Positions 50,639-60,328 of a DNA stretch of 64,000 nucleotides are shown in pieces. This DNA comes from Anaerococcus provencensis. GTDB taxonomy: Bacteria; Bacillota; Clostridia; Tissierellales; Peptoniphilaceae. Numbering within the stretch: the stretch's first letter is position 1; each line of letters opens with the position of its first letter. The stretch covers positions 242,781-306,780 of the forward strand of contig NZ_HG003686.1 in assembly GCF_000312365.2 (NCBI RefSeq). Direction: 5' to 3'. Both the position numbers and the translations under genes were made by a program. A model generated the notes under the pieces. It worked only from the letters and a program-made list of their open reading frames with translations. It was not told the DNA's origin and made no database searches.

Positions 50639-52420
50639 ATGAAAAGAAATGAAATTGATGAAAGATTAAAGTGGGACACCTCCTTAATCTATAAAAGTGA
50701 TGAAGATTACTACAGCGAAGTCAAAGAAGCAAGAGAACTTGCTGATAAACTTACAGACTATAAGGGCAAAATCGCAGAAAATGCTGACAGTCTTTTAGCT
50801 TTCCTAAAAGATTATGAAAAGCTAATGAGAAAATTTTACAAGGCAGCAGTTTATGGTCACCTAAGGTCAGATGAAGATACAGCTAATAGCACCTACCAAG
50901 AAATGAGCCAAACATCATCTATAGCAGGGGCTGAAATTTCTGAAAAATTATCATTTATCACACCAGAAATATTATCTGCTGACTATGAAGACATCAAGAA
51001 AATGCTTGGTGAAAAAGAAGAATTAAAAATCTATGACCACTACTTTGAAGATTTGTTTAGAAGCAAAGACCACGTATTAGGTGAAAACGAAGAAAAAGTT
51101 ATAGCAAGCTTCTCAAAATTAGCAGAGAATCCTGTATCAACTTATATGATTTTCTCAAATGCTGATATAAAATTCCCATCAGTAGAAAAAGACGGCGAAG
51201 AAATCGAACTTTCTGATGCGAACTTCACAACATTAGAAGAAGATCAGGACCGTGATTTCAGACGCAAAGTTTATGAAACATATTATAAAGTTTACAAACA
51301 ATTTGAAAACACAGCCGCTTCTTTACTGGACGGGGAAATTACTAGCCATAATATCGAAGCAAAACTTAGAAAATACGACTCTGCTCGCCAAATGAGTCTA
51401 TCTGCAAATAACCTTGATGAAGAAATTTATGACAACTTACTTGAAGTAGTTCACGACAATATGGATATCCACAGCGACTACACTACACTTCGTAAGGAAT
51501 TTTTAGGAGTAGATGATCTTGGCTTCCACGACATCTATGTTCCACTAGTAAAGGACTACGATAGAAAGATAGAATTTGACGAAGCTCGTGACATAGTCCT
51601 TGAAGCAATCAAACCACTAGGCGAAGAATACGTTGAAGTTGCAAGAAAAGGCTTTGAACAAAGATGGTTTGACGTTATGCCAAACGAAGGCAAGAGATCT
51701 GGAGCTTACTCATCAGGTTCATATGACACCCAACCATACATCCTACTAAACCACACAAATACTATAAATGATGTATTTACCATAGCTCACGAACTTGGCC
51801 ACTCTATGCACTCCTACTACACAAGAAAGACCCAACCATACATCTACGGTTCATATTCAATCTTCTTGGCAGAGATTGCATCAACCACAAATGAGCTATT
51901 ACTTCTTGACTATATGCTAAAGAATAGTCAAAGCGAAGAAGAAACTGCTTATCTTCTAAACTACTTTGTGAACCAATTTAAATCAACAGTATTTAGACAA
52001 ACATTGTTTGCAGAATTTGAACATGAAGTAAACAAATTAGTAGCAAATGGAGAGCCAATCCCAGCAGCAAGACTTGATAAAATCTACGGTGACCTAAACC
52101 GTGATTACTTTGGCAAGGACATAGATGTTGACGAATATATCTCAACAGAATGGTCAAGAATCCCACACTTCTATATGTTCTACTATGTATTCCAATACGC
52201 AACAGGATTCATGTCTGCAGTAGCACTTAGCCAAAAAATCCTAAAAGGAACAGATGAGGACAGAGAGGCTTACCTAAACTACCTAAAAGCAGGAGAAAGC
52301 GAATATCCAATAGATGTCCTCAAAAAAGCAGGCGTTGATATGACAAACAAAGACGCTATGCAAAAGGCTATGGATGTAGCAAGAGAAGCTCTAAAAGACT
52401 TGAGAAATGCAATAATGTAA
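50639..52420 (+). CDS. pepF: Oligoendopeptidase F (M3B zinc metallopeptidase)
   Basis: The 593-residue enzyme has the zinc site His384-Glu385-Leu-Gly-His388 and a downstream Glu in Phe-Leu-Ala-Glu-Ile-Ala-Ser-Thr, matching family M3B. The active-site end includes Gly-Ser-Tyr-Asp-Thr-Gln-Pro-Tyr-Ile, which shapes the substrate pocket. It cleaves short peptides in the cytoplasm. AAGGAG precedes the ATG. A strong bidirectional terminator follows. Confidence 0.96.
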   Translation: MKRNEIDERLKWDTSLIYKSDEDYYSEVKEARELADKLTDYKGKIAENADSLLAFLKDYEKLMRKFYKAAVYGHLRSDEDTANSTYQEMSQTSSIAGAEISEKLSFITPEILSADYEDIKKMLGEKEELKIYDHYFEDLFRSKDHVLGENEEKVIASFSKLAENPVSTYMIFSNADIKFPSVEKDGEEIELSDANFTTLEEDQDRDFRRKVYETYYKVYKQFENTAASLLDGEITSHNIEAKLRKYDSARQMSLSANNLDEEIYDNLLEVVHDNMDIHSDYTTLRKEFLGVDDLGFHDIYVPLVKDYDRKIEFDEARDIVLEAIKPLGEEYVEVARKGFEQRWFDVMPNEGKRSGAYSSGSYDTQPYILLNHTNTINDVFTIAHELGHSMHSYYTRKTQPYIYGSYSIFLAEIASTTNELLLLDYMLKNSQSEEETAYLLNYFVNQFKSTVFRQTLFAEFEHEVNKLVANGEPIPAARLDKIYGDLNRDYFGKDIDVDEYISTEWSRIPHFYMFYYVFQYATGFMSAVALSQKILKGTDEDREAYLNYLKAGESEYPIDVLKKAGVDMTNKDAMQKAMDVAREALKDLRNAIM

Positions 52421-52422
52421 AA

Positions 52423-52461
52423 TAAAAAGAGACCTAGCTAGTTTTCTAGCGGGTCTCTTTT
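52423..52461. terminator. Bidirectional terminator between pepF and the SNF transporter
   Basis: AAAAAGAGACC..AGCTAG pairs with CTAGCGGGTCTCTTTTT, with A and T tracts at both ends for the two convergent genes. Confidence 0.9.
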
Positions 52462-52478
52462 TATATGAACTTACAAAC

Positions 52479-53816
52479 TCAACCAATACCTCCAAAAGTT
52501 ATACCCAAAACTAGGGCAAGGAGGCTTAGTAGGCAATATAGGTACTTGCCCACAGGGTAAAAGTAAGGTGAAATTGGCTTTTTACGTCCCCTATTAACTT
52601 CGCTAAGGGCCATATCCTTATCCAAAATCCAAAAGAACATGATCCCTGCAAGAAGGGCACCGAGTGGAGCTATAACTATAGAAACAAAATCCATCCAAGA
52701 GCCAACGATTCCTTGGATAAAAACAGCTGAAATAATTCCTATTGTATTTATAACAAAGGAAGATTTTTTTCTATTAAATCCAAATCTTTCTTGGACATAG
52801 GCTACAGGGACCTCGTATAGGTTTATGATTGATGAGAAACCTGCAAAAAGAACTGCAAGATAAAAAACAACCATCAAAATCCTACCTGCGGGGAGCTTAT
52901 TAAAGACACCAATCAAGTAAATAAACATAAGACCAGGCCCACCCTCATTAAGGTCAGCTCGTCCAATAGCCATAGCTGGGATAATAACAAAAGCTGCCAA
53001 AAGTGCTGCCAAAGTGTCAAAAAATGCAATGTTTCTTGCAGAAGAAGGTATATCTTCATCCTTAGATAGGTAAGATCCGTAGATTACTGACCCATTTCCG
53101 GCTATAGAAAGGGAGAAGAATGCCTGGCCAAAGGCAAAAACCCAAAGCTTGGGGTCTGCTAGCTTCTCTGTGTTCAAGTTGAAAATATATTGATATCCCT
53201 TTGATGCAGCAGGATTTTGACCAATATATATGGCAAGTCCAAGGAGTAAAATAAATAAAATAGGCATCAAAAATTTATTAGCCCTCTCAATACCCTTGGC
53301 AATACCAAAAGACATTATAATCATAGAGGAAATACCAGCTACAATTATCCAGAAATTATTAGAAAAAGGATAAGCTGTTTGGTCAAAAGTCATGCCAATC
53401 ATATAATTGTCGTTAGCAAAACTTGTCAATTTACCATTTATGGCCAAGTAATTATATCTAAAAATCCAACCCATGACAGCAGTATAACCAATAGCAAGGG
53501 CAAGGGAACCTAGGACTGGGATTATTCCTAATTTTTTGCCCAGACTTTCTTTTCCTCTTTGACCTGTCGCAAATCCAAAGGCATGGACAGGTCCAGAACC
53601 CGCGAGCCTACCGAAAGAAAACTCTTCAATAACACCGGTAGAAGCTATGAGGATTACAAAAAGGAAGTAAGGAAGCAAAAAGCTCATACCACCCCAGAGC
53701 GAAACCATAACAGGAAATCGCCAAATATTACCCATGCCCACAGCAGAACCAATAGAAGCAAGGGTAAATCCTAATTTACTTGTAAAACCATCTTTTTTCG
53801 TAATATTATTAGTCAT
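52479..53816 (-). CDS. Sodium:neurotransmitter symporter family (SNF) amino acid transporter
   Basis: The 445-residue protein has about 11 membrane segments, the usual number for bacterial members such as MhsT/TnaT. The first helix carries Gly-Ser-Ala-Val-Gly-Met-Gly-Asn-Ile-Trp-Arg-Phe-Pro, the sodium and substrate binding signature. It likely imports an amino acid with Na+; the substrate is unknown. It reads away from the glycerophosphodiesterase gene, so the 133 bases between them hold two promoters. Confidence 0.94.
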   Translation of the reverse strand: MTNNITKKDGFTSKLGFTLASIGSAVGMGNIWRFPVMVSLWGGMSFLLPYFLFVILIASTGVIEEFSFGRLAGSGPVHAFGFATGQRGKESLGKKLGIIPVLGSLALAIGYTAVMGWIFRYNYLAINGKLTSFANDNYMIGMTFDQTAYPFSNNFWIIVAGISSMIIMSFGIAKGIERANKFLMPILFILLLGLAIYIGQNPAASKGYQYIFNLNTEKLADPKLWVFAFGQAFFSLSIAGNGSVIYGSYLSKDEDIPSSARNIAFFDTLAALLAAFVIIPAMAIGRADLNEGGPGLMFIYLIGVFNKLPAGRILMVVFYLAVLFAGFSSIINLYEVPVAYVQERFGFNRKKSSFVINTIGIISAVFIQGIVGSWMDFVSIVIAPLGALLAGIMFFWILDKDMALSEVNRGRKKPISPYFYPVGKYLYCLLSLLALVLGITFGGIG

Positions 53817-53949
53817 TATAAATCCTTTAATATATTATTACACTAAATTATATGATAGTATAAAAGTTTTGTCCATTTAATTTAAAATTTACATAGATTC
53901 ATTATAATGTTTGTGTACTAGTATTGCATTAAAATTTTAGGAGGAAAAT

Positions 53950-54666
53950 ATGATAAATTTTGCCCATAGGGGATTTAAAGGGAAGTACCCGGAAAATACT
54001 ATGCTTGCTTTCAAAAAAGCTATTGAAGCAGGAGCAAGTGGGATAGAACTTGATGTTCATCTATCAAAAGATGGACAACCAGTAATAATTCATGATGAGA
54101 CTTTGGAAAGAACCACCGATGGTTCAGGTTTAGTAGGCGAAAAAACTTTAGATCAACTAAAAGATCTAAATGCATCTAAGGATTATCCAGATTACCAAGT
54201 CCAAAGGATATTGACCCTAAAAGAGTATTTTGACTTTGCCAAAGATTATGACATCATCACAAATATCGAACTAAAAACATCAATTATAGACTATCCAGGC
54301 ATAGAAGAGAAAGTTTATAAAGTTATAAAGGAATATGATATGGCCGAGAAGATTATTATTTCGTCCTTTAACCACAACTCACTAGTAAACTTTAAAAAGC
54401 TTGACCAAAACATAAAATGTGGAGTCCTCGAATCATCAAGATTATATGAACCACGGAATTATGTGAAAAATCTGGGAATGGAATACTATCACCCATTAAA
54501 TTTTACAGTAACAAAAGAACTAGCAGAAAAATGTGCAGAAAACAATATTGGACTAAATATTTGGTTCGGGATTTCTGATTATGATTACAGCCAATATCTG
54601 GGAATGAATCCTACTGGACTTATAACGGATTATCCTGATAGAGTTTGTGAATTTACAGGAAAGTAA
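53950..54666 (+). CDS. ugpQ: Glycerophosphodiester phosphodiesterase (UgpQ type)
   Basis: The 238-residue cytoplasmic enzyme has the GDPD fold: His6-Arg7-Gly8, Pro-Glu-Asn-Thr, Glu-Leu-Asp-Val-His-Leu-Ser-Lys-Asp-Gly (metal and general acid-base residues) and His-Asp-Glu-Thr-Leu-Glu-Arg-Thr-Thr. It splits glycerophosphodiesters into glycerol-3-phosphate and an alcohol. AGGAGG precedes the ATG. It lies 132 bases before the Ugp-type ABC operon, so it supplies or processes the same compounds. A TTTACA box near 53888 is shared in type with the two operons downstream. Confidence 0.94.
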   Translation: MINFAHRGFKGKYPENTMLAFKKAIEAGASGIELDVHLSKDGQPVIIHDETLERTTDGSGLVGEKTLDQLKDLNASKDYPDYQVQRILTLKEYFDFAKDYDIITNIELKTSIIDYPGIEEKVYKVIKEYDMAEKIIISSFNHNSLVNFKKLDQNIKCGVLESSRLYEPRNYVKNLGMEYYHPLNFTVTKELAEKCAENNIGLNIWFGISDYDYSQYLGMNPTGLITDYPDRVCEFTGK

Positions 54667-54713
54667 ATCTGTTATTAGTTTTATACAAATTATAAAAAAA
54701 TATAGTCAACTAA

Positions 54714-54752
54714 ATTTACGTAAAATTTACAAATAATATAAATATTTTTAAC
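54714..54752 (+). promoter_or_regulatory. Direct-repeat operator (PhoP-box-like) before the Ugp-type operon
   Basis: ATTTAC at 54714, ATTTAC at 54725, ATATAA at 54736 and TTTAAC at 54747 recur at a strict 11-base period, as in Firmicutes PhoP boxes (TTHACA-N5 repeats). A -10 TATAAT lies at 54763-54768. Confidence 0.55.
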
Positions 54753-54798
54753 ATAGCTAGCCTATAATACAAAGGTAATAAAACTTATTGGAGGAACT

Positions 54799-56187
54799 AT
54801 GTTAAAAAAATTTGTTAGTAGACTAATGCTAATTTTAATGTTTGTTACACTTGCCTCTTGTGCAGGACGTAATGACAAGCAAACAGACACACCAAAGGAT
54901 GGTGGAGCTACAAGTAGTGAAACTAATACAAAGGATGATAAGAAAACTTCTAGCCAAGATGGAAGAACAACCATAGTATTTTGGCACTCTATGGGTGGAA
55001 ATCTAAATGATGCTATTGATCATCTTGTTGATGAGTATAACAGTTCTCAAGACAAGTATTTTGTAAAAGCAGAATTTCAAGGGGAATACGATGATGCTTT
55101 AACAAAAATTAGATCATCTGCTTCAGGAAAAGATGTAGGCGCGGATGTCGTTCAAGTATTTGAACTTGGAACAAGATATATGATAGATTCTGGTCTAATC
55201 AAACCTATTCAAGAATTTATCGATGAAGAAAAATACGATACATCACAATTAGAAGATAATCTTCTTGCTTATTACACAGTAGATGGCAAACTAAATTCTA
55301 TGCCATTTAACTCATCTACACCGCTTTTGTATTACAACAAAGATATGTTTGACAAAGCAGGTGTAAAGCCACCAAAATCTTTGGAAGAAATGATGACAGT
55401 TGGCAAGAAATTAAAAGAATCCAAAGTTACAGAAATGCCAATTTCATTTAGTGTTTATGGTTGGTGGATCGATCAATTTATGAACAAAGAAGGTCTTGAT
55501 ATTTTTGATAATGAAAATGGTAGAAAAGCAAATCCAAGTAAGACAGTATTTGAAGACAACAAGGGAATTCTAAATGTTCTTAAACAATGGAAGGCGCTAG
55601 AAGATGAGGGGATTGCACCAAATGTTGGCAAACAAGGCGGAATACCAGAATTTAACTCAGGAACAAGCGCTATGACTTTTGCTTCAACAGCATCATTAAC
55701 TCAAATTCTTTCAGAAGTTGGCGATAGATTCGAAGTTGGAACTGCATATTTCCCAGCTGTAAAAGATTCAGATAAAAACGGAGTTTCAATCGGCGGAGCT
55801 TCCCTATATGCCCTTAACTCAGGCGATGAAGAAAAAATGAAGGGCGCTTGGGACTTCATAAAATTCCTAGTAAGCGTCGACTCTCAAATTTATTGGAATG
55901 CAAATACAGGATATTTCCCAGTAAATAAGGGAGTTCTTGATACAGATGAATTTAAAGAACTAATTAAAAAATCACCACAATTTGAAACAGCTATAGATCA
56001 ATTGCATGATTCAAAGCCAGAAGATCAAGGTGCACTTGCAACAGTTTACCAAGAATCTCGTCAAATCATGGAAAAATATATAGAAGAAATGCTAAATGGA
56101 AATACTTCTCCAGAAGATGCAAGTAAGGCTATGGCAAAAGAAATAGATGAGGCTTTAGAATCTTATAACAAGGTTAACAAAAAATGA
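54799..56187 (+). CDS. ugpB: Ugp-type glycerol-3-phosphate-binding lipoprotein
   Basis: The 462-residue protein has a lipobox Leu-Ala-Ser-Cys21, a Lys/Thr/Asp-rich linker and a family-1 solute-binding fold with Ile-Val-Phe-Trp-His-Ser-Met-Gly-Gly at the first strand. That Trp-His-Ser motif is typical of UgpB, as is Asn-Ser-Ser-Thr-Pro-Leu-Leu-Tyr-Tyr-Asn. It binds sn-glycerol-3-phosphate or glycerophosphodiesters outside the membrane. It is the first gene of ugpB-A-E-C; the upstream ugpQ and the PhoP-like repeats support the substrate call. Confidence 0.92.
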   Translation: MLKKFVSRLMLILMFVTLASCAGRNDKQTDTPKDGGATSSETNTKDDKKTSSQDGRTTIVFWHSMGGNLNDAIDHLVDEYNSSQDKYFVKAEFQGEYDDALTKIRSSASGKDVGADVVQVFELGTRYMIDSGLIKPIQEFIDEEKYDTSQLEDNLLAYYTVDGKLNSMPFNSSTPLLYYNKDMFDKAGVKPPKSLEEMMTVGKKLKESKVTEMPISFSVYGWWIDQFMNKEGLDIFDNENGRKANPSKTVFEDNKGILNVLKQWKALEDEGIAPNVGKQGGIPEFNSGTSAMTFASTASLTQILSEVGDRFEVGTAYFPAVKDSDKNGVSIGGASLYALNSGDEEKMKGAWDFIKFLVSVDSQIYWNANTGYFPVNKGVLDTDEFKELIKKSPQFETAIDQLHDSKPEDQGALATVYQESRQIMEKYIEEMLNGNTSPEDASKAMAKEIDEALESYNKVNKK

Positions 56188-57040
56188 AACAATACAATAA
56201 TAAAGCCTATTTATACATGCTACCAGCATTGGCTTTCTTAACAGTTTTTGTATTTTATCCATTCGTACAGACTATAATTCGTAGTCTGTACGCTACGGAT
56301 AATATGGGAGCCAATACTATCTTTATTGGATTTAAAAATTACTCTGACCTTTTGTCTTCTCCATCTTTTTGGAATAGCTTAAAAGTCAGTTTTATTTATG
56401 TAATTATAGTAGTAGCCATAGGAGTTTTGCTAGGCTTTGCAACAGCTTTGTTGTGTAGGGTAAATTTTCCTGGCATTAGAGTCTTTTCAGCTGCGTATTC
56501 TCTTCCTATAGCCATTGCCTCATCTGGTATGGCCTTGGTCTTTAAGGTAATGCTTAACCAATCTGTGGGAATATTAAATGTAATTCTTAAAACTAACATC
56601 AATTGGCTAGCAGATCCAAAATGGGCTTTGATAAGTGTTGGCGTATTAACAGCTTGGCTAAATTCAGGTATGAATTTTTTGTATTTTTCATCAGGACTAT
56701 CTGGAATTGACGATAGTTTGTATGAGGCGGCATCTATTGATGGAGCAAACAGCTTTAATCAATTTAGACACGTTACCTTACCATCAGTTAGACCGATAAT
56801 GTTTTTTGTAGTAGTTACAAATATCATCAATGCTTTTCAATCCTTTGGTCAGATCAAACTTCTTACCCAAGGTGGGCCAGGGGAAGCTACAAATGTAATA
56901 GTTCATGATATCTATAAAAATGCTTTTATGAATTACAGATACGGCTACGCTTCAGCAGAATCAGTGGTTCTTTTTTTATAGTCATGATATTAACCATAAT
57001 AGCTTTTAGGTCAAATGGAGATAAAAATGCAAGTAAGTAA
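56184..57040 (+). pseudogene. ugpA: UgpA permease, frameshifted in a T7 run near its C-terminus
   Basis: The reading frame ends at 56981 with Val-Val-Leu-Phe-Leu, inside the last helix. With eight T instead of the seven at 56971-56977 the frame continues Phe-Ile-Val-Met-Ile-Leu-Thr-Ile-Ile-Ala-Phe and ends at 57040 after about 286 residues, a normal length. The permease has six helices and the EAA loop Glu-Ala-Ala-Ser-Ile-Asp-Gly-Ala-Asn. The break removes about 20 residues. A deletion, a sequencing error, or polymerase slippage restoring the frame in some transcripts are all possible. The start overlaps ugpB by 4 bases. Confidence 0.85.
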
Positions 57041-57908
57041 TAATAGCATATCATTTTTAAAAAGCTTAAATAACAAAAAAACTCTTAAAAAAGAAAGCCT
57101 TGATACAGGTAAAATCATTAGGCTTATTTTAAATGTAATAGTTGTAATATTTGTACTATTTCCAATTATTTACGCCTTTGTAATGAGTGTAAAACCAAGC
57201 CATGAATTATATGACAAAACTTTTTTTACAGCTAATCCCACTTTACAAAATTACAAGGACGTATTTAAAATTGCACCCATAGAAGGCTACATTATAAACT
57301 CACTTATAGTTTCTGTAATAATAACTGCATTTCAAATGGTAACAGCCATTCTTGCAGCCTTTGCTTTACATTTTTTGCATTTTAAGCAAAAGGGACTATT
57401 ATTTGCAATAATTATGGCTACAACTATGATTCCTGGAGAAACAACAATAATTTCAAATTTTCTAATGATTTCAGGCTGGGGTTTTCAAGATTCCTTCTTC
57501 GGACTTGTTGCGCCATATCTTACAAGCGCCATGGGAATATTTTTGTTTAGACAAGCTTTCAAAACATTTCCAATGGAAATTTATGAGGCAAGCAAAATTG
57601 ACGGTGCAAGTGACTTAGGTTTTATATTTAGAATACTAATTCCTCTATCAAAGCCAACAATTGGAGCCCTTGCAGTTCAATCATTTTTGGGTGCATGGAA
57701 TATGTACATGTGGCCACTATTGATAACTGGAGCTGATAGTTATAGAACAGTACAAATTGGTATTTCTATGCTAAACTCAGCCGATGCTCAATCCATGCTT
57801 TTGATGATAGCAGGAGTTGTAGTTTGTATGATACCATCTTTAATAATTTTCATGTTTGCTCAAAAAAACATGGTAAAAGGATTAACGACAGGAGCGGTAA
57901 AGGGTTAG
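57027..57908 (+). CDS. ugpE: UgpE permease
   Basis: The 293-residue permease has about six helices, the conserved EAA loop Glu-Ala-Ser-Lys-Ile-Asp-Gly-Ala-Ser and the Thr-Met-Ile-Pro-Gly-Glu-Thr segment typical of UgpE/MalG-type proteins. I start it at ATG 57027, six bases after GGAG. It overlaps the frame-corrected end of ugpA by 14 bases, the kind of coupling expected if ugpA were intact. With UgpA it forms the glycerol-3-phosphate channel. Confidence 0.93.
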   Translation: MQVSNNSISFLKSLNNKKTLKKESLDTGKIIRLILNVIVVIFVLFPIIYAFVMSVKPSHELYDKTFFTANPTLQNYKDVFKIAPIEGYIINSLIVSVIITAFQMVTAILAAFALHFLHFKQKGLLFAIIMATTMIPGETTIISNFLMISGWGFQDSFFGLVAPYLTSAMGIFLFRQAFKTFPMEIYEASKIDGASDLGFIFRILIPLSKPTIGALAVQSFLGAWNMYMWPLLITGADSYRTVQIGISMLNSADAQSMLLMIAGVVVCMIPSLIIFMFAQKNMVKGLTTGAVKG

Positions 57909-57911
57909 AAT

Positions 57912-59159
57912 ATGGCAAAAGTAAAATTAGAACATGTATATAAAATTTATGAGAATGGATTTGAAGGAGCAAAGGATATAAATCTTGATATCAATGATAA
58001 GGAATTTATTGTTTTAGTTGGCCCATCTGGATGTGGTAAATCAACTACACTTAGAATGATAGCAGGTCTTGAATCTATATCTAAAGGTGACTTATATATT
58101 GATGATGTAAGGATGAATAAGGTAAGTCCTAAAGATAGAGATATAGCAATGGTATTTCAATCCTATGCCCTATATCCACACAAGACAATCAGGGAGAACA
58201 TGGGTTTTGCCCTAAAAATGCAAAGGTTGGATAAGCAAACTATCAATAAAAAGGTAGAAGAAATTGCAAAAATACTTAAACTTGAAGACCTTTTGGATAG
58301 AAAACCTGCCCAGTTATCAGGTGGCCAAAGACAAAGGGTGGCCCTTGGTAGAGCTATGGTAAGGAATCCAAAAGTATTTTTATTAGACGAGCCCTTATCA
58401 AATTTAGACGCAAAGCTTAGAGTCGAAATGAGAACAGAAATTGTTAGACTTCATAAAGAATTGAACACAACATTTATTTACGTTACCCATGATCAGGTAG
58501 AAGCGATGACTATGGGGGATAGGATAGCAGTGCTAAATAAGGGTGAAGTTATCCAATTTGATACACCACTAAATCTATATTATAGACCAAAAAATAGATT
58601 TATTGCAGAATTTATTGGATCTCCAAAGATGAACATTATAGAAAGCAAGCTAACTAGCGATCAATCAAATTATTTTGTAGAGATATTTGGAAAAAAGATC
58701 CAACTTCCAGCCTTTAAAGTTAAAGATTTAAGTAATTATAGAGGAAATGATGGTAAAATTCTTTTGGGAATCAGACCAGAAGAATTCTCCTATGATAAAG
58801 AATCGCAAATACTAGTAAACTTTGATAACGTTGAATACATGGGTTCAGATACCTACGGTTATATGTTGTGTGAAGACAATGATGTTGTAGTAATGAGATT
58901 TAACTCGCAAGACCCTATAGTCTCTAATAAAGAGATGCCGATTTCTATTAATATGGACAATATATATATATTTGATCCACTGACAGAAGAATGTATATCT
59001 TATCCAAAAAAAAGAGGGGATGCAGATAAGATGAATTTAATAATATCTTTAAATGAAGATAATAATGATAATATTTATTTGGATAAAGATAGTTCATATA
59101 ATAGTGACGGAAGATTCGAAAGGTTAAAAAATAAGGAAAAAATAGAAAAAACCTATTAA
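57912..59159 (+). CDS. ugpC: UgpC-type ABC ATPase with a short C-terminal extension
   Basis: The 415-residue ATPase has Walker A Gly-Pro-Ser-Gly-Cys-Gly-Lys-Ser-Thr, signature Leu-Ser-Gly-Gly-Gln-Arg-Gln-Arg, Walker B Phe-Leu-Leu-Asp-Glu-Pro and the switch His in Val-Thr-His-Asp. The MalK/UgpC-type regulatory domain follows. The last 45 residues are an Asp/Asn/Lys-rich tail without a domain, probably disordered. It powers UgpA/UgpE. It starts three bases after ugpE and closes the operon. Confidence 0.94.
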   Translation: MAKVKLEHVYKIYENGFEGAKDINLDINDKEFIVLVGPSGCGKSTTLRMIAGLESISKGDLYIDDVRMNKVSPKDRDIAMVFQSYALYPHKTIRENMGFALKMQRLDKQTINKKVEEIAKILKLEDLLDRKPAQLSGGQRQRVALGRAMVRNPKVFLLDEPLSNLDAKLRVEMRTEIVRLHKELNTTFIYVTHDQVEAMTMGDRIAVLNKGEVIQFDTPLNLYYRPKNRFIAEFIGSPKMNIIESKLTSDQSNYFVEIFGKKIQLPAFKVKDLSNYRGNDGKILLGIRPEEFSYDKESQILVNFDNVEYMGSDTYGYMLCEDNDVVVMRFNSQDPIVSNKEMPISINMDNIYIFDPLTEECISYPKKRGDADKMNLIISLNEDNNDNIYLDKDSSYNSDGRFERLKNKEKIEKTY

Positions 59160-59277
59160 GTGTAGTTCTTAGTAAGTATTCTATAAATTTGTTGAAATGT
59201 CAAGATATACTTATTTAATTTGGATGTATGTAAATCTATTTTAAGTAAGTATACTTTTTTATTTGTTAAATCCCGTA

Positions 59278-59306
59278 ATTTACTTAGAATTTACAAATGT
59301 TTAACG
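59278..59306 (+). promoter_or_regulatory. Direct-repeat operator (PhoP-box-like) before the iron/phosphonate-type operon
   Basis: ATTTAC at 59278, ATTTAC at 59289 and TTTAAC at 59300 recur at an exact 11-base period, and AATTTACAAAT is shared with the element at 54714. A -10 TATAAT lies at 59327-59332. Confidence 0.55.
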
Positions 59307-59363
59307 AAAAACAAACAAAATAAATATATAATTTTCTAGCAATGTATATTGTAAGGAGAGTGT

Positions 59364-60320
59364 ATGAAAATATTTTTAAAAAATATTAACAAGAAATTCT
59401 CGGAAGCTTTCAATATAAATAATCTTAATCTTGTTATTGATGATAATTCTTTTACAACTTTGCTTGGGCCATCAGGTTGCGGGAAAACTACCGTTTTGAG
59501 GATGATATCAGGACTTGAAATTCCAGATTCTGGAGAAATTTTATTTGATGACAAAGTTATCTTCTCAAGTGATAAAAATATAAACATTCCTCCAGAAAAG
59601 CGTGGGCTAGGTTTCGTATTTCAAGATTTTTCTCTCTGGCCACATATGAGCGTTTATGAAAATGTGGCTTTTCCATTAAGAGCAAAGAGAGATACTGAAA
59701 ATCTAGATCAAAGAGTAAAAGATGCACTAAAGACTGTAAGGCTTGGTGAATACATGGATAGGCTGCCAAGGGAGCTTTCTGGAGGCCAACAACAAAGAGT
59801 GGCCTTTGCCAGAGCTATTTCTGATAATCCAGCTTGTGTATTATTCGATGAGCCTCTATCAGCGCTTGATGCTATTCTTAGGGAAGAGATGCGCCTTGAG
59901 ATTACAAAAATTGTAAAAGATATGGGCCAAACTGCAGTTTTTGTAACCCACGATCAAGAGGAGGCCATGAGTATGTCAGATGAGATTATTATTATGAACA
60001 ATGGGCAGGTAGAACAAAAGGCAAGCCCAGAGGAAATTTATAAAAATCCAAAGACAGATTTTGTGGCTCGTTTTATTGGCAAATCAAATTGGATTGATAA
60101 GAACAAAATGATTAGGCCTGAAGAATTTAGCGCTAATCCATCTGAAGCTCTGGAAGAATTTGAAACGGAAGTAATATCATCACAATTTTTGGGAGATTCA
60201 TACATAATTTACCTTGACTATCAGGGGAATAATTGGTCTTACCACTCAAATAACGGTATGGAGGCTGGAGATAAATTAAATCTTTACGCCGATAGAAACA
60301 AAATTATAGAATTTAATTAG
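59364..60320 (+). CDS. ABC ATPase of an iron(III) or phosphonate-type importer
   Basis: The 318-residue ATPase has Walker A Gly-Pro-Ser-Gly-Cys-Gly-Lys-Thr-Thr, signature Leu-Ser-Gly-Gly-Gln-Gln-Gln-Arg and Walker B Val-Leu-Phe-Asp-Glu-Pro. The family is FbpC/PhnT-like. It drives the double permease at 61467. The PhoP-like repeats before the gene make a phosphonate or other phosphorus compound a better guess than ferric iron; no Fur box was seen. AAGGAG precedes the ATG. It is the first gene of its operon. Confidence 0.88.
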   Translation: MKIFLKNINKKFSEAFNINNLNLVIDDNSFTTLLGPSGCGKTTVLRMISGLEIPDSGEILFDDKVIFSSDKNINIPPEKRGLGFVFQDFSLWPHMSVYENVAFPLRAKRDTENLDQRVKDALKTVRLGEYMDRLPRELSGGQQQRVAFARAISDNPACVLFDEPLSALDAILREEMRLEITKIVKDMGQTAVFVTHDQEEAMSMSDEIIIMNNGQVEQKASPEEIYKNPKTDFVARFIGKSNWIDKNKMIRPEEFSANPSEALEEFETEVISSQFLGDSYIIYLDYQGNNWSYHSNNGMEAGDKLNLYADRNKIIEFN

Positions 60321-60328
60321 GAGAGATT

